Below, in pieces: positions 25,367 through 35,480 of a stretch of DNA of 64,000 nt (within the stretch, counting starts at the first letter, position 1; each line of letters opens with the position of its first letter). The notes beneath the pieces were generated by a model. The model saw only the letters and a list, made by a program, of their open reading frames with translations, was not told where the DNA came from and did not search any database. Origin of the DNA: Lachnospiraceae bacterium UBA3310 (lineage in GTDB: Bacteria; Bacillota; Clostridia; Lachnospirales; Lachnospiraceae); NCBI GenBank assembly GCA_002361355.1, contig DESQ01000017.1:117044-181043 (forward strand). Direction: 5' to 3'. The translations under genes and the position numbers were made by a program.

Positions 25367-26293
25367 TTATTTGTAGTATGTATCATAGTTTACAATCTCA
25401 TCAAGCAGCTTCGGGATCTGTTCGCCCATCGTCTCATCTGTAAACTGGCAGGTTCCCACCGCCATGTGGCCGCCGCCGCCATATTTGAGCATCAGGCTTC
25501 CCACATTGACATGGGAGGTGCGGTTTAATACGCTGTAGCCCACCGCCGCAGAACATCCCTTTCCGCCGCGTCCGCTGACGATCCAGACAGAAATATTCTG
25601 ATCCGGATACATACTGTAGATCAGAAACCGGTTGCCGGAATAAATCGGGTCAACGCCCCGCAGGTCAGAGATGATCACATCCTTCTCTACCCGCGTATGC
25701 GCCTTAACCATCTCCCTGAACTTCTGATCCTGCTCATGATAGATTTCAATTCGCTCCTGCACGTCGGGCAGGGCAAGAATCTCCTCCGTGCTCATGGTAC
25801 GGCAGCACTCCATCAATTTCTCCATCAACTGATAGTTGGAGATCGTGAAGTTGCGCCATCTGCCAAGACCCGTACGGGGATCCATCAAAAAGCCCACCAG
25901 AATCCAGCCCTGGGGATTCTGAATCTCGTCTATGGTCAGATTGCCTGAATCCACCTTGTCCACAGCCACCATCATATCATCAAAGTGGGAAAATCTCTCC
26001 TCACCGCCGTAATACTCGTAGATGATGCGCGCGCAGGAAGGTGTGATACGGCTCTCGCCCTTATACTTTCCCTTTAACTCGTTACGCTCATGTTCGCTGG
26101 AATGATGGTCAAACCAGAGACCGCACCCCTCCACGAAGGGAACGTTCGCCAGCACGTCATTCTCCGTAACCTCCACAAGGCCATCCTGCAAATCCTTGGG
26201 ATGGGCAAATTTCCAACTGTCAATCAGGCCAACCTCCTTTAAGAGCGCGCCGCATGCCAGCCCGTCAAAATCAGATCGTGTCACTAACCTCAT
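25367..26293 (-). CDS. DHH/DHHA1-family phosphoesterase
   Basis: A 308-residue enzyme. The metal-binding DHH part shows RSDFDGLACGALL at residues 6-18 and LWFDHHSSEH (about 58-67); the C-terminal DHHA1 part ends with the GGGGHMAVGTCQF loop. This family cleaves short oligonucleotides, cyclic dinucleotides or polyphosphate; in the absence of GGDEF or CBS domains the nano-RNase/exopolyphosphatase-like group is most likely. AAGGAG precedes the ATG and a good promoter lies 65 nt upstream. It reads into the sugar-sensing genes with an 11-nt gap, although a functional link is not obvious. Confidence 0.85.
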   Translation of the reverse strand: MRLVTRSDFDGLACGALLKEVGLIDSWKFAHPKDLQDGLVEVTENDVLANVPFVEGCGLWFDHHSSEHERNELKGKYKGESRITPSCARIIYEYYGGEERFSHFDDMMVAVDKVDSGNLTIDEIQNPQGWILVGFLMDPRTGLGRWRNFTISNYQLMEKLMECCRTMSTEEILALPDVQERIEIYHEQDQKFREMVKAHTRVEKDVIISDLRGVDPIYSGNRFLIYSMYPDQNISVWIVSGRGGKGCSAAVGYSVLNRTSHVNVGSLMLKYGGGGHMAVGTCQFTDETMGEQIPKLLDEIVNYDTYYK

Positions 26294-26356
26294 TGTTTTT
26301 TCTCCTTTTTATCCGAAATTTTATACTCTTTGTTCCGAATTATCTCACTATTTAAA

Positions 26357-26385
26357 ATTATAAAGGAAGCGGCCCTGCATTTCAA
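26357..26385 (-). promoter_or_regulatory. Sigma-A promoter for the DHH-sensor operon
   Basis: On the minus strand TTGAAA (26380-26385), 17 bp, TATAAT (26357-26362). It would drive the DHH gene, and by read-through the binding-protein sensor, kinase and regulator. Confidence 0.8.
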
Positions 26386-26393
26386 GACAAAGT

Positions 26394-29300
26394 TCAAAGG
26401 CGTATCGTGGTTCGTCTGTCTTCTTTTGCTATGACGGTAATCTCCTTTCCCAACTTAAAGGAATAGATGATGCGCTCCTTCACCGGTTTTGCCCCGCTCT
26501 CCCCCGGATACCCCGAAATCTGCGCAAGCGCCTCGCTGTAATAGGCAAGCTGCACCGCATAGCGTTTCACAAGCTCCTCCGGCGCGGACACGGCATCCGT
26601 CTTGTAATCCAGCACCACAAAACCGTCCTCCTCCTCAAAAAACACGTCGATAATACCCTGAATCAACACGGTCTCTTCCGACGGGAAATCATCTTTCAAA
26701 CGGCTTGCGGGAAGCCCCATCACAAAGGGCTGCTCTTTATAAAGTTTCCCTGCGCGGTCTGCATCCGCCATACGAAGAGCCGCCCTGCCGGTGAGAAAAT
26801 CAACCAGCTTCGGCATTGACACCGCCTCGTAATATTCCTGTGAGAGTCTCTCCTCCCGCCGCATCTTTTCGATCTGCTCCCGCAAAAGAGTCTCCGCCGC
26901 CTCCCTGTCGCAGTTGACTTCTTTAGTCAGTTTCTTGAACTCAAACAGCTCCATTACCTTGTGAAAGGCGCTTCCGCGCATAGAACCGCTGACACGCTCG
27001 TCGCCTTTCAGGAATTTCGGCAGATAGGGAACTATCGGTTTCTCCTCAAAGAGTTTTGCAGAAAGCTCGTCCTCCTCATGCATTCCCACCATCTTCAACT
27101 CCGATACGGTAGTCTTTGTATAGAGATCTCTCAGATTTCCATGCGGATACTCGTAGGCAAAGCGGTATGACAACTCTGTCATGAGTTTTTCATCCACCGC
27201 CTCTTCCCGATTGGCCGAAAGAAGGTTTTGCTTCGCCGCCAGGCCCGAAAGCGTCTCTTCCATCTTTTTTTCCACCACATGATCCCATCCGGTCAATTTG
27301 ACGCAAAATCCCATATCCTCCGCGTATTCCGGACATGCCGCATCCGGCTCCATCCCGCAGGCCTCATAGAAGCCGTCCAGACATTTACTGCCGGAAAGCG
27401 CGGATAAGAGGAGGGTCAAAAAACTGTCCTGCCCGAAAAGTACATCGTATGGAAGAAGCTTTTTCTCCCGCCGCCGCAGCGAAAGCAGGGATGCGGCTGT
27501 CTTTTCCGGATTCTTGACCATACCGGTCATAATCAGTTTTTCCTCCGCTCTCGTCATGGCCACATAGAGGATTCTCAGCTCCTCCGCCAGATTATCCCGT
27601 TTCAGCTTAACCGCTATGGCGTTCTTTCTGAGGTTTTTACTTTTCACCCGCCCCACAGGATCCACATAATCCACGCCGATTCCCGCGTCCACATCCACGA
27701 CCAGAGCGCCGCCTGCCTCCTTGTTTCGGAAGCTCTGGGCAAGTCCCGACACAAAACAGACCGGAAACTCCAATCCCTTACTCTTATGGATACTCATGAT
27801 CCGCACCACATCCGCGTTCTCATCCTGCACGGCGGCCTCGCCGTAATCCACCTCATACTTTTCCAACTGTTCCATATAGCGCAGGAAATGGTAAAGCCCG
27901 AAATAGCTGGTCTTCTCATAATCCGCCGCCTTCACCAGAAGCATCTCCACATTGGCGCGCCGTCTGCCGCCCTCAGGCCGCGCCGCCACATCATGCAGAT
28001 AACCGCTCTCCCGCAGAATCGTCTGTAAAAGTTCGTGGACGGAAAGGTAGACGGCAAGTTCCCGGTATCTTCCCACCTTTGTCAGAAACGCCGCTGTCTT
28101 TTGCCGCAGTGGCTCGTCAGACTGCGCCTTGGTCTTTGCATATGCCTGTAATGCCTCATAGAGATATTTTTTCTTCGGGAAAGCCGCCCGCACCAGCGCG
28201 ATCTCCTCCTCCGAGAAACCGCCCAGGCAGGTGTGCAGCACCCCATAAAGCGGAATGTCCTGCAGCGGGTTATCCAGAATCCGCAAAAAATGCAGAAGTT
28301 CCTGTATTTCCTGCGCGGCAAAATACCCTGTCCTCGCCGTCACATGAACGGGAATGCCCTCCTCCTCCAGCACCCGCTTAAACACCTCGTCCCAGCCGGA
28401 CAGGCTGCGCAGCAAAATCACAATATCGCGGCAGGAAACCCGCCGCAGCATTCCGGTCTCCTTGTCCGTGACCTGAAATTCCCGCAAAAGGGTCTTAATT
28501 CTGGCAGCGACGCCGTAGGCCTCCTGCTCCTTCACCGAGAGTTCTGTCTGCGCGCTCTCTTCCTGCGCCGTTTCCCCCGCAGCCTCCGTCAACCCTTTCT
28601 GCTCCTGCATCAGAAGAAGTTCCGTTACATTGGAAGCGTCCGCAGGAAGGCTCTCCTCCCTCTGGGGATAGGACGCGCCGGGATGCAGCGCCGCGTTTTC
28701 ATCATAGACAATGCCGCCGGCTTCCTTTCCCATAATCCGCGTAAAGACCGCGTTCACACTGTTTAATATCTCCCCGCGGCTCCGGAAATTCTGGTGGAGG
28801 TCAATCCGCATGGCGTTTTCTTTCGCCTGTCCGTAGGCCTCATACTTTTCTAAAAACAGCTCCGGCCTCGCCAGACGAAATTTATAAATGCTCTGCTTCA
28901 CGTCTCCCACCATAAAGCGGTTGTATCTGCCCTCCGCCTCACCGCTGATACAGGAAAGCAGATATTCCTGCACCAGGTTGCTGTCCTGATATTCGTCGAT
29001 CAGAATCTCATGAAAGCGGCTCCGGTAAGCCAGTGCGGTCTCTGTTGGCACATACGCGCCCTCTTCTTCCCGCAAAAGCACCTGCAGGGCAAAATGCTCG
29101 ATATCGTCAAAATCCAGGATATTTCTCTCCCGCTTTGCGGCGTCAAAAGCCGCCTTAAATGCCAGCGTCAGATCCACCAGCGCAGTCACTGCCGTCTGAC
29201 AGCTCTCCATCTGTCGGTACACCTGTTGCGCCGATCCTGAAAAAAACAGTGTCCGCAGCTCGGTGAGCGCCGCTTTCACGCTATCCCGCAGCCCCTTCGC

Positions 29301-30221
29301 CGCCTCCCGCTTCCCCGTGGAAACGGAGGCGTCACGCTTCGAGGGAAGCCTGTCAAATACTGCCCCGCCAAAAGCGCCGCAGAGGGTATCGTAGTCGGAA
29401 GCGCCATCGCCGCAGGAAACGAGCAGCCGCTGCGTCATCTCCCGTTCTTTCTCCAACAGAGGGGCATAGAAATAAGGCCCCTCCGGCTCTTCGCACAGGC
29501 GCACCGCCGCAGACAGTTTCTCCACACAGCCGGAAAGCACCAACCGCACATGTTCCATAAACACCGCCGCAAACGGGAGCTTAAGAATCTCTTCTCTCTC
29601 ATCCCCGCCATCCGCCGCAAACTGGTAATCCTCTTTCCGCTCTGCAAGCCATTTCTCCGGGAAGGGCATACTCATGGCGAAATCATAGAGTTTTAACACC
29701 TCTTTCTCCACGGCATCGTCCCTGCTGCCCACACTGAAATATTCCATACAATTCAGAAACGCCTCCTCCTCTTTTCCGTAGGCGTCCTCAATCACGTCAG
29801 AGAGCACGTCCCCGCGCAGCAGCCTGACTTCCCCCTCCTCCGCAATCCGGAAACCGGGGTCAAGGCCGATGGTGTGAAACTGATTTCGCAAAACAAAAAG
29901 GCAGAAACTGTCTATGGTGGTAATCTGGGCATTGTAAAGCAATGTGGTCTGCCGCTGCAAATGCTCGTTTTCCGGATCGAGGGCAAGCCTCTCATTCAGG
30001 GCGCGGCTGACCTTCTCCCGCATCTGTGCCGCCGCCGCGTTGGTGAAGGTCACCACCAGAAGCCTGTCAATGTCCACAGGATTCTCCCCCTCGCACACCA
30101 TCTCCACAATCCGCTCCACCAAAACCGCCGTCTTGCCGGAACCCGCCGCCGCGGAGACTAAGAGATTGCAGCCGCGCTGCTCAATCACCTGTCTTTGCGT
30201 TTCCGTAAATGTGATTCCCAT
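26394..30221 (-). CDS. addA: AddA subunit of the ATP-dependent helicase-nuclease
   Basis: A 1275-residue protein, the usual AddA size. It begins ITFTETQRQVIEQRGCNLLVSAAAGSGKTAVLVERIVEMV with the UvrD-type Walker A near residue 30, has the Walker B ILIDEYQDSN (about 410), helicase motifs such as VGDVKQSIYKFRLARPELF, VRIMSIHKSKGLEFPVCF and YVAMTRAEEKL, and ends in a RecB-type nuclease with FVVLDYKTDAV. With AddB it processes double-strand DNA ends at Chi sites for recombination. The start is the Met at 30221, 1 nt after the addB stop, with AAGGG upstream; an ATG eight codons earlier would overlap addB. Confidence 0.96.
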   Translation of the reverse strand: MGITFTETQRQVIEQRGCNLLVSAAAGSGKTAVLVERIVEMVCEGENPVDIDRLLVVTFTNAAAAQMREKVSRALNERLALDPENEHLQRQTTLLYNAQITTIDSFCLFVLRNQFHTIGLDPGFRIAEEGEVRLLRGDVLSDVIEDAYGKEEEAFLNCMEYFSVGSRDDAVEKEVLKLYDFAMSMPFPEKWLAERKEDYQFAADGGDEREEILKLPFAAVFMEHVRLVLSGCVEKLSAAVRLCEEPEGPYFYAPLLEKEREMTQRLLVSCGDGASDYDTLCGAFGGAVFDRLPSKRDASVSTGKREAAKGLRDSVKAALTELRTLFFSGSAQQVYRQMESCQTAVTALVDLTLAFKAAFDAAKRERNILDFDDIEHFALQVLLREEEGAYVPTETALAYRSRFHEILIDEYQDSNLVQEYLLSCISGEAEGRYNRFMVGDVKQSIYKFRLARPELFLEKYEAYGQAKENAMRIDLHQNFRSRGEILNSVNAVFTRIMGKEAGGIVYDENAALHPGASYPQREESLPADASNVTELLLMQEQKGLTEAAGETAQEESAQTELSVKEQEAYGVAARIKTLLREFQVTDKETGMLRRVSCRDIVILLRSLSGWDEVFKRVLEEEGIPVHVTARTGYFAAQEIQELLHFLRILDNPLQDIPLYGVLHTCLGGFSEEEIALVRAAFPKKKYLYEALQAYAKTKAQSDEPLRQKTAAFLTKVGRYRELAVYLSVHELLQTILRESGYLHDVAARPEGGRRRANVEMLLVKAADYEKTSYFGLYHFLRYMEQLEKYEVDYGEAAVQDENADVVRIMSIHKSKGLEFPVCFVSGLAQSFRNKEAGGALVVDVDAGIGVDYVDPVGRVKSKNLRKNAIAVKLKRDNLAEELRILYVAMTRAEEKLIMTGMVKNPEKTAASLLSLRRREKKLLPYDVLFGQDSFLTLLLSALSGSKCLDGFYEACGMEPDAACPEYAEDMGFCVKLTGWDHVVEKKMEETLSGLAAKQNLLSANREEAVDEKLMTELSYRFAYEYPHGNLRDLYTKTTVSELKMVGMHEEDELSAKLFEEKPIVPYLPKFLKGDERVSGSMRGSAFHKVMELFEFKKLTKEVNCDREAAETLLREQIEKMRREERLSQEYYEAVSMPKLVDFLTGRAALRMADADRAGKLYKEQPFVMGLPASRLKDDFPSEETVLIQGIIDVFFEEEDGFVVLDYKTDAVSAPEELVKRYAVQLAYYSEALAQISGYPGESGAKPVKERIIYSFKLGKEITVIAKEDRRTTIRL

Positions 30222-30222
30222 G

Positions 30223-33200
30223 CTATCCCTTCGCCCCCTCTGCACCCTGTCCTGACGTATCCTGCCCGCATTCCTCCCGAATCCGTTCCAACGCTTCCTC
30301 CGCTTTCAGCTTCTTAAGCTTCCGCGGCTGGTAGCCATCCGCTCCGGCATCAAAGCCGCAGACATGCTTATAAACACAGTAGGTACATGCCTTGTCAGAT
30401 CCCAGTTCACAGGGATTGACCGATATGGTTCCATCCAGAATCTCTCTGCCCAGGCTTTTGATTTTCTGATTTACATAATTTGAAACAGTCTGCATGTCCT
30501 CCTCCGATATGACACTGGAGACAGCGGAGAAATTTCCGTCCTTTTTCCGCTCTAACGGCAGAATGTCGGATTTATCCGTGAAGGTTTTGTCCAGCATTTT
30601 GACAGCTTCGTCATTTTTATTGACCATTCCGGTCATCTTTAATTCCTGTAAAATCTTCGCGTTGACCTCCTCCGGCGTCAGGTTCTCCCCCTCCACGATG
30701 GGGTCTGTCACCCGGTAGTAGAGCATTGCCGCGGGGACGACCTCTTTCCCGGGGTGCTTTTTCTGCGTAAGCTCCACCGCCGCGTTCATATAAACCACCA
30801 GTTGCAGTTGTAAGCCATAGTAGAGCGCCGCCAGATCAAAACGTCGTTCCCCCGACTTATAGTCGATGACTTTCACATAAACCCGATCCCCGGTCTCGCA
30901 GATATCCACCCGGTCGATTCTGCCCCGCAGACGCACTTTCTCCTTATCGCTCAGGGCAATGTTTAGGGCGTCCAGATTTTCCAGTACATCGAAGGAAACC
31001 TCAAAGGCTTCCGGGAGAAACGCCCCCTTTTGTAACTGCGTCTGTAAGGTCTGCACGGTACGGTTCAAAATCCGCTCGATCCGTTTCAGCAGGTGACGGT
31101 TTCTGGCGTTGCTGTAGAGAATGGTCTCCCCGTAAGCGGCCGCATAACTTTCCAGTGCCTCCGCCACCAGCGTTCTCCCATCCTCTTTCGGGAAATCAAA
31201 CCAGGTATAGCCACGCCCCGCCAGCTTGTCCGAAAAAATTTCCAGTACGCCGTGGAACAGGTTTCCCATATCCACCGCCTCAAAGCTGTACTCGCCCCGC
31301 TCCCGCAGGCGAAGGCCGTACTGCAGAAAATGGGCGTAGGCGCACGCCGCGTATTTCTCCAGACGGCTCACACTGTTTAACAGGGTCGATCCGTAAAGAG
31401 CCGCCGCGGCGGCCTTGGACAGGGGGGTGTCCTCATGTACGGCAAAAGCCGTATCTACCAGTGCCTCGATTTTCCCAAGATACTGCGGATGCTCCTTATA
31501 ACAGCGGTAAAAGGTGTAGAGCGTTCTCTGCTCCTGCGCATCCAGCCGGCCAGCCGCGTACTCCCGCAAAATGTCCGCAAAAAAGGAAACCCCGTCCGCG
31601 CCGCTCAAAATCTGCTCCTTCACCGGCTCGCGCTCCGGCATCTCCAATGTGAGGGCAGGAAACAGTCCCCGCACCATCTCCACCAAATAGGCGGGGCGAA
31701 GCGCCCTGCCGTCCTCCCCCACTCTGGCATAAGAAAGATAAAGCGCCTCCGAGGGCTTCGTCATATTCAAATACAGATAAAGCCGCTGAATATACATCTG
31801 TTCCCTGGGCGAAGGGGCAAGCTCGATCTGCGACTGGCGCAAGAACTCCCTGTCAAGATCCGAAATGATGCCTCCCCCAGAACTTTTCGGAATGTTGCCG
31901 TCGTTCACGCCCAGAAAAAAGAGAACCTTCACCTGCTTTAACCTCGTTCTCTCGATATCTCCCACCTGAATGCGATCCACATTCTGGGGAATCGTCCCGA
32001 CAGTGATTTCCATGAGTCCCGAATCCAAAATATCCGCGAACTCTTTCAGGGGCATCTCCTCCCCCGCAAGCAGACCCTCCATCTGGTCTAACAGATCAAT
32101 CACCAGCGGGTAAATCTGCCCGTACTCCTTGGCTCTGGACAAATCCCCCTGCTCCCGGAACCTGTTTTCATACACGGACAATTTATTTTGTATGTCATTG
32201 ACCACCAGAAAATCATAGAGCGCATGCACCATATCGTCCGCCGTTTTTAAGGGCACCAAAAAAGGCGCAAGCTGCTTAAGCAAGCGTTCCCTCATGGCAT
32301 TGCAGGCCGTAAGGGAAGCAAGGGACGCCTCCTCCCCCTCCGGATCCTCCTCCCGATAGGTAAATGCTTCGCTCCACCGCCTGCGTCCCCTGATGCCGAA
32401 GCGACGGACATAATTTTCCAACCTGTCCACTTCCTCTCTCTCAAAGTCCGCAAGCCCCGTGCGCAGATAATGAAAGACCGCGTCAAAACTAAAATCCTGT
32501 AACAGGATTTGCAAGGCGCTCCGCACATAGGAGGTGAAGGGATTTCCCAGAATGCCTCTGGTGTGATCCACATAGACCGGGATATCGAACCGGGCAAACA
32601 CCTCCTCCACGTCCTTGCCGTACACCTCCATATTGCCGGTCACCACGGCAATATCACGATAACACAGTCCCTCAGATTCCAGAAGCAGCCTTCGTATCGC
32701 GATGCAGGTCTGGCGCAACTCCTGTGCCGGCGTTGACGCCTCAAAGAGATGTATCCTTTCCACCTCTTTTTCATAGACGCAGGGCGGATAGCGGAACAAA
32801 TTCCGCTCCAGATGGGCAAGCTCCGGATTCCCCGAAAAGCGGGGCAGCCATTCTCCCTTTTTCTCCTTACACCAGACAGCTTCCTCCTCCGGCGTCCCGG
32901 TCTCCTGCGCCAGTCTTCGCAAAGCCGCCACCGTCTTTTGACTCAGGTAAAAAAGCTTCTGCTCCCCCTCCACGCGGTAAGGATTTTCCCGCTCGTCCAT
33001 GGTGAGCGTGACAATCACTTTCTCTGTCAGTTTCAACAAATCAGAAATCACCCTGTTCTGGATCGGCGTAAATCCCGTAAACCCGTCAAAGGCGATCACA
33101 CTATCCTTCACAATCCCGGATTTGGGCAGCGCAGCCCGCAGTCTGTCAAGCGTCCCTTCCGTGGTAATGAAGCGTCCCTTTATATATTCTCCGAATGCCT

Positions 33201-33690
33201 TATATAAGAACTGCAGATCTTTCAATTTATAGCAGAGCGCGCCCCGATCCTTCGCGTAGGAAATCAGGGTGTCTAACTCTTTCTCCCCCACCCCGTACTG
33301 CATAAACTCGGAGAGGGCTGACTTCACCTCATGAATGTAACCGATTTTGTGCAGATGGCTTCCGAGAACCGTGAGTTTGTCCTTCTCCCGCCCAGCCACC
33401 TTGCGCAGCACCAGACTCTTACCCGTATCGTCCAAAACCGGCAGATCTTCGCCGCCGACCTCTTCCATGATCCGGTGTGTCAATCTTCCGAAGCTCAACA
33501 CATCAATATTCATGATCGCATGGCGGGGATGCTCCACCACCAGATCCATCTGCGTCTGCATGGTAAACTGATCCGGCACGATGAGAAGATAATTCTTCTC
33601 CGGGTGCCGGATGGATTCCTCTATGATATCATCATGCAGTTTTTTACTCTTACCGGCGCCCGAAGCGCCAAAATAAAATTGTAGGGACAT
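30223..33690 (-). CDS. addB: AddB subunit of the ATP-dependent helicase-nuclease
   Basis: A 1155-residue protein with the AddB Walker A YFGASGAGKSKKL at residue 6, an inactive helicase core, and a C-terminal nuclease with VKVIDYKSGERRFDL (about residue 950). Four Cys residues for the 4Fe-4S cluster are present: one at AACAYAHFLQYG (about 785) and three in the ending KACTYCVYKHVCGFD. This matches AddB, in which the cluster holds the nuclease domain and the protein reads Chi. Its ATG overlaps the stop of metI by 1 nt and it is followed by addA with 1 nt between, so metI-addB-addA form one tightly coupled run. Confidence 0.96.
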   Translation of the reverse strand: MSLQFYFGASGAGKSKKLHDDIIEESIRHPEKNYLLIVPDQFTMQTQMDLVVEHPRHAIMNIDVLSFGRLTHRIMEEVGGEDLPVLDDTGKSLVLRKVAGREKDKLTVLGSHLHKIGYIHEVKSALSEFMQYGVGEKELDTLISYAKDRGALCYKLKDLQFLYKAFGEYIKGRFITTEGTLDRLRAALPKSGIVKDSVIAFDGFTGFTPIQNRVISDLLKLTEKVIVTLTMDERENPYRVEGEQKLFYLSQKTVAALRRLAQETGTPEEEAVWCKEKKGEWLPRFSGNPELAHLERNLFRYPPCVYEKEVERIHLFEASTPAQELRQTCIAIRRLLLESEGLCYRDIAVVTGNMEVYGKDVEEVFARFDIPVYVDHTRGILGNPFTSYVRSALQILLQDFSFDAVFHYLRTGLADFEREEVDRLENYVRRFGIRGRRRWSEAFTYREEDPEGEEASLASLTACNAMRERLLKQLAPFLVPLKTADDMVHALYDFLVVNDIQNKLSVYENRFREQGDLSRAKEYGQIYPLVIDLLDQMEGLLAGEEMPLKEFADILDSGLMEITVGTIPQNVDRIQVGDIERTRLKQVKVLFFLGVNDGNIPKSSGGGIISDLDREFLRQSQIELAPSPREQMYIQRLYLYLNMTKPSEALYLSYARVGEDGRALRPAYLVEMVRGLFPALTLEMPEREPVKEQILSGADGVSFFADILREYAAGRLDAQEQRTLYTFYRCYKEHPQYLGKIEALVDTAFAVHEDTPLSKAAAAALYGSTLLNSVSRLEKYAACAYAHFLQYGLRLRERGEYSFEAVDMGNLFHGVLEIFSDKLAGRGYTWFDFPKEDGRTLVAEALESYAAAYGETILYSNARNRHLLKRIERILNRTVQTLQTQLQKGAFLPEAFEVSFDVLENLDALNIALSDKEKVRLRGRIDRVDICETGDRVYVKVIDYKSGERRFDLAALYYGLQLQLVVYMNAAVELTQKKHPGKEVVPAAMLYYRVTDPIVEGENLTPEEVNAKILQELKMTGMVNKNDEAVKMLDKTFTDKSDILPLERKKDGNFSAVSSVISEEDMQTVSNYVNQKIKSLGREILDGTISVNPCELGSDKACTYCVYKHVCGFDAGADGYQPRKLKKLKAEEALERIREECGQDTSGQGAEGAKG

Positions 33691-34349
33691 TATTTTCTCT
33701 TATCCAGCTTCGCAGACAGCCGCATACCCAGCGTCTGGAAAATCTGTACCAGTATCACCAAAAGTACCACCGAGACGATCATGATTACCGTCTCATAACG
33801 ATAATATCCGTAGCGCATGGCAATATCGCCCAGGCCGCCGCCGCCGACCACGCCCGCCATGGCGGAGTAGCCAAGAATCGTGCCGATGGCGATCGTCACG
33901 CCCACCAGAATCGACGTTCTTGCCTCCACCAGAAGTACCTTCCAAATAATAGTAAAAGTGCCCGCACCCATACTCTGCGCCGCCTCCACAACACCGTGAT
34001 CCACCTCCTTAATGGAAGATTCTATCATACGGCCGATGAAGGGAGCCGCCGCCAGTGTGAGCGGTACGATCGTCGCCACCGATCCCGTTGTTTTACCCAC
34101 AATCGCTCTCGTAACCGGCATAACCAGGATCAGCAGAATCAAAAACGGAATACTTCTCATAATATTCGCCACCACGTCCAGCACCTTATAGATAACAGCA
34201 TTTGGCCTGATCCCCGTCCTGTCCGTCACCGCCAGCACAATCCCCCATGGCAGTCCGAGCAGATAGCCAAAGAAAGTTGACATCAGTGTCATAAGAAGTG
34301 TGTCCCGCACGCCTTCCAACATCATCAACGTTAAATCACTAGTCCACAT
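33690..34349 (-). CDS. metI: Methionine ABC transporter permease
   Basis: A 219-residue permease with five to six hydrophobic helices, the MetI size. MLEGVRDTLLMTLMSTFFGYLLGLPWGI is the usual beginning; the ATPase-contact loop reads VDHGVVEAAQSMGAGTFTIIWKVLLVEA, and GYSAMAGVVGGGGLGDIAMRYGYYR is the typical later block. It imports D/L-methionine with the MetN ATPase encoded upstream; their genes overlap by 11 nt. No MetQ binding lipoprotein follows, which is unusual, because addB comes next. AGGAGG lies nine bases before the ATG. Confidence 0.95.
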   Translation of the reverse strand: MWTSDLTLMMLEGVRDTLLMTLMSTFFGYLLGLPWGIVLAVTDRTGIRPNAVIYKVLDVVANIMRSIPFLILLILVMPVTRAIVGKTTGSVATIVPLTLAAAPFIGRMIESSIKEVDHGVVEAAQSMGAGTFTIIWKVLLVEARTSILVGVTIAIGTILGYSAMAGVVGGGGLGDIAMRYGYYRYETVIMIVSVVLLVILVQIFQTLGMRLSAKLDKRK

Positions 34350-35376
34350 AGCCGTTCACCTCCTCCACCGCCAGACCTCTCTCAGTCAGATACGCCTTCA
34401 TCTTTCCCTGTAATTCCCGGTCATCGGGAAGACTTAAAATCATCTCGCCTCTTGCAATGCCCTCCACGTTCTTGGTGTCCGCCCGCAGAATGTTGATGGG
34501 CTGTCCGAATTTTAATACCATGTTCGCTATCACCGGCTCAAAGGAAGAGTTTACGGAAAAGACGATACGGACACAACACTTGCCCTTCATCAGTTCTTTC
34601 TGCCGATCCTCCAGTGTGCGCCGGTCTGTGCCGCTTCCCTTCAAGATCAGTTCCTTCGCCTCCGGCGTCTTCGGATGGGCAAAAATATCGGAAACACGTC
34701 CCTGCTCCACCAGATGCCCCTCACCGATAATCGCCACATGGGAGCAGATTTCTCTCACCACTGACATTTCATGGGTGATGATCACAATGGTGATGCCGTA
34801 GTTTTTGTTAATCTCCTTCAAAAGCTGTAAGATAGACTGGGTCGTGCGCGGATCCAGCGCACTGGTCGCCTCATCACAGAGGAGAATCTTCGGATTCGCA
34901 GCAAGGGCTCTGGCAATCGCCACCCGCTGTTTCTGTCCGCCGGAAAGCTGCGACGGATAAGCCGCCGCCTTCTCCGAGAGCTCCACAATCTCCAAAAGCT
35001 CCCCGGCGCGCTTCCTCGCATCCTTTTTCTTCATGCCGCCGATCACCAGCGGAAAACAGATATTGTCTATCACATTCTTCTGCATCAGCAGATTAAAATG
35101 CTGGAAAATCATCGAGATATCCCTGCGGGTTTCCCGAAGCTGTTTTTCCGTGAGCGTTCCCAGATCCCTGCCCTCTATCTCCACCGTGCCGGACGTGGGC
35201 CTCTCCAAAAAATTTAAGCACCGCACCAGCGTGCTCTTGCCCGCTCCCGACATGCCGATAATCCCATAGATATCGCCCTTCTGAACGGACAGTGAAATAT
35301 TCTGTAACGCCTCCACCTTGCCATCGTCGGTCTCAAAAGTCTTACTTAAGTCCCGCACCCCAATTATTTCCGCCAT
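34339..35376 (-). CDS. metN: Methionine ABC transporter ATP-binding protein
   Basis: A 345-residue ATPase. It starts MAEIIGVRDLSKTFETDDGK, with Walker A IIGMSGAGKSTLVRCL near residue 42, signature LSGGQKQRVAIARAL, Walker B ILLCDEATSALDP and the His switch IVIITHEM. Its last 95 residues form the regulatory NIL domain (RIVFSVNSSFEPVIANMVLKFG...), in which methionine binding lowers activity. I start at 35376 because it follows AAAGGA and gives the family's usual N-terminus; an ATG 26 codons earlier lies inside the promoter. It leads a run with metI, addB and addA. Confidence 0.95.
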   Translation of the reverse strand: MAEIIGVRDLSKTFETDDGKVEALQNISLSVQKGDIYGIIGMSGAGKSTLVRCLNFLERPTSGTVEIEGRDLGTLTEKQLRETRRDISMIFQHFNLLMQKNVIDNICFPLVIGGMKKKDARKRAGELLEIVELSEKAAAYPSQLSGGQKQRVAIARALAANPKILLCDEATSALDPRTTQSILQLLKEINKNYGITIVIITHEMSVVREICSHVAIIGEGHLVEQGRVSDIFAHPKTPEAKELILKGSGTDRRTLEDRQKELMKGKCCVRIVFSVNSSFEPVIANMVLKFGQPINILRADTKNVEGIARGEMILSLPDDRELQGKMKAYLTERGLAVEEVNGYVD

Positions 35377-35416
35377 CTCTTTTATCCTTTCTGTGCTGCT
35401 ATTTTCTCCAACGTTC

Positions 35417-35445
35417 AGTATAGTATGATTTCCGTGAAATAGCAA
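35417..35445 (-). promoter_or_regulatory. Sigma-A promoter of metNI-addBA
   Basis: On the minus strand TTGCTA (35440-35445), 17 bp, TATACT (35417-35422). The leader to the metN start is only about 35 nt, too short for a SAM riboswitch or T-box. Confidence 0.7.
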
Positions 35446-35480
35446 GGTTTGCACGCAGCCAGATACATGCCGGCCCGCTT

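Noticed and set aside
35377..35480. S-box or T-box riboswitch before metN
   Set aside because: The predicted promoter leaves a leader of only about 35 nt and no riboswitch stems are seen.
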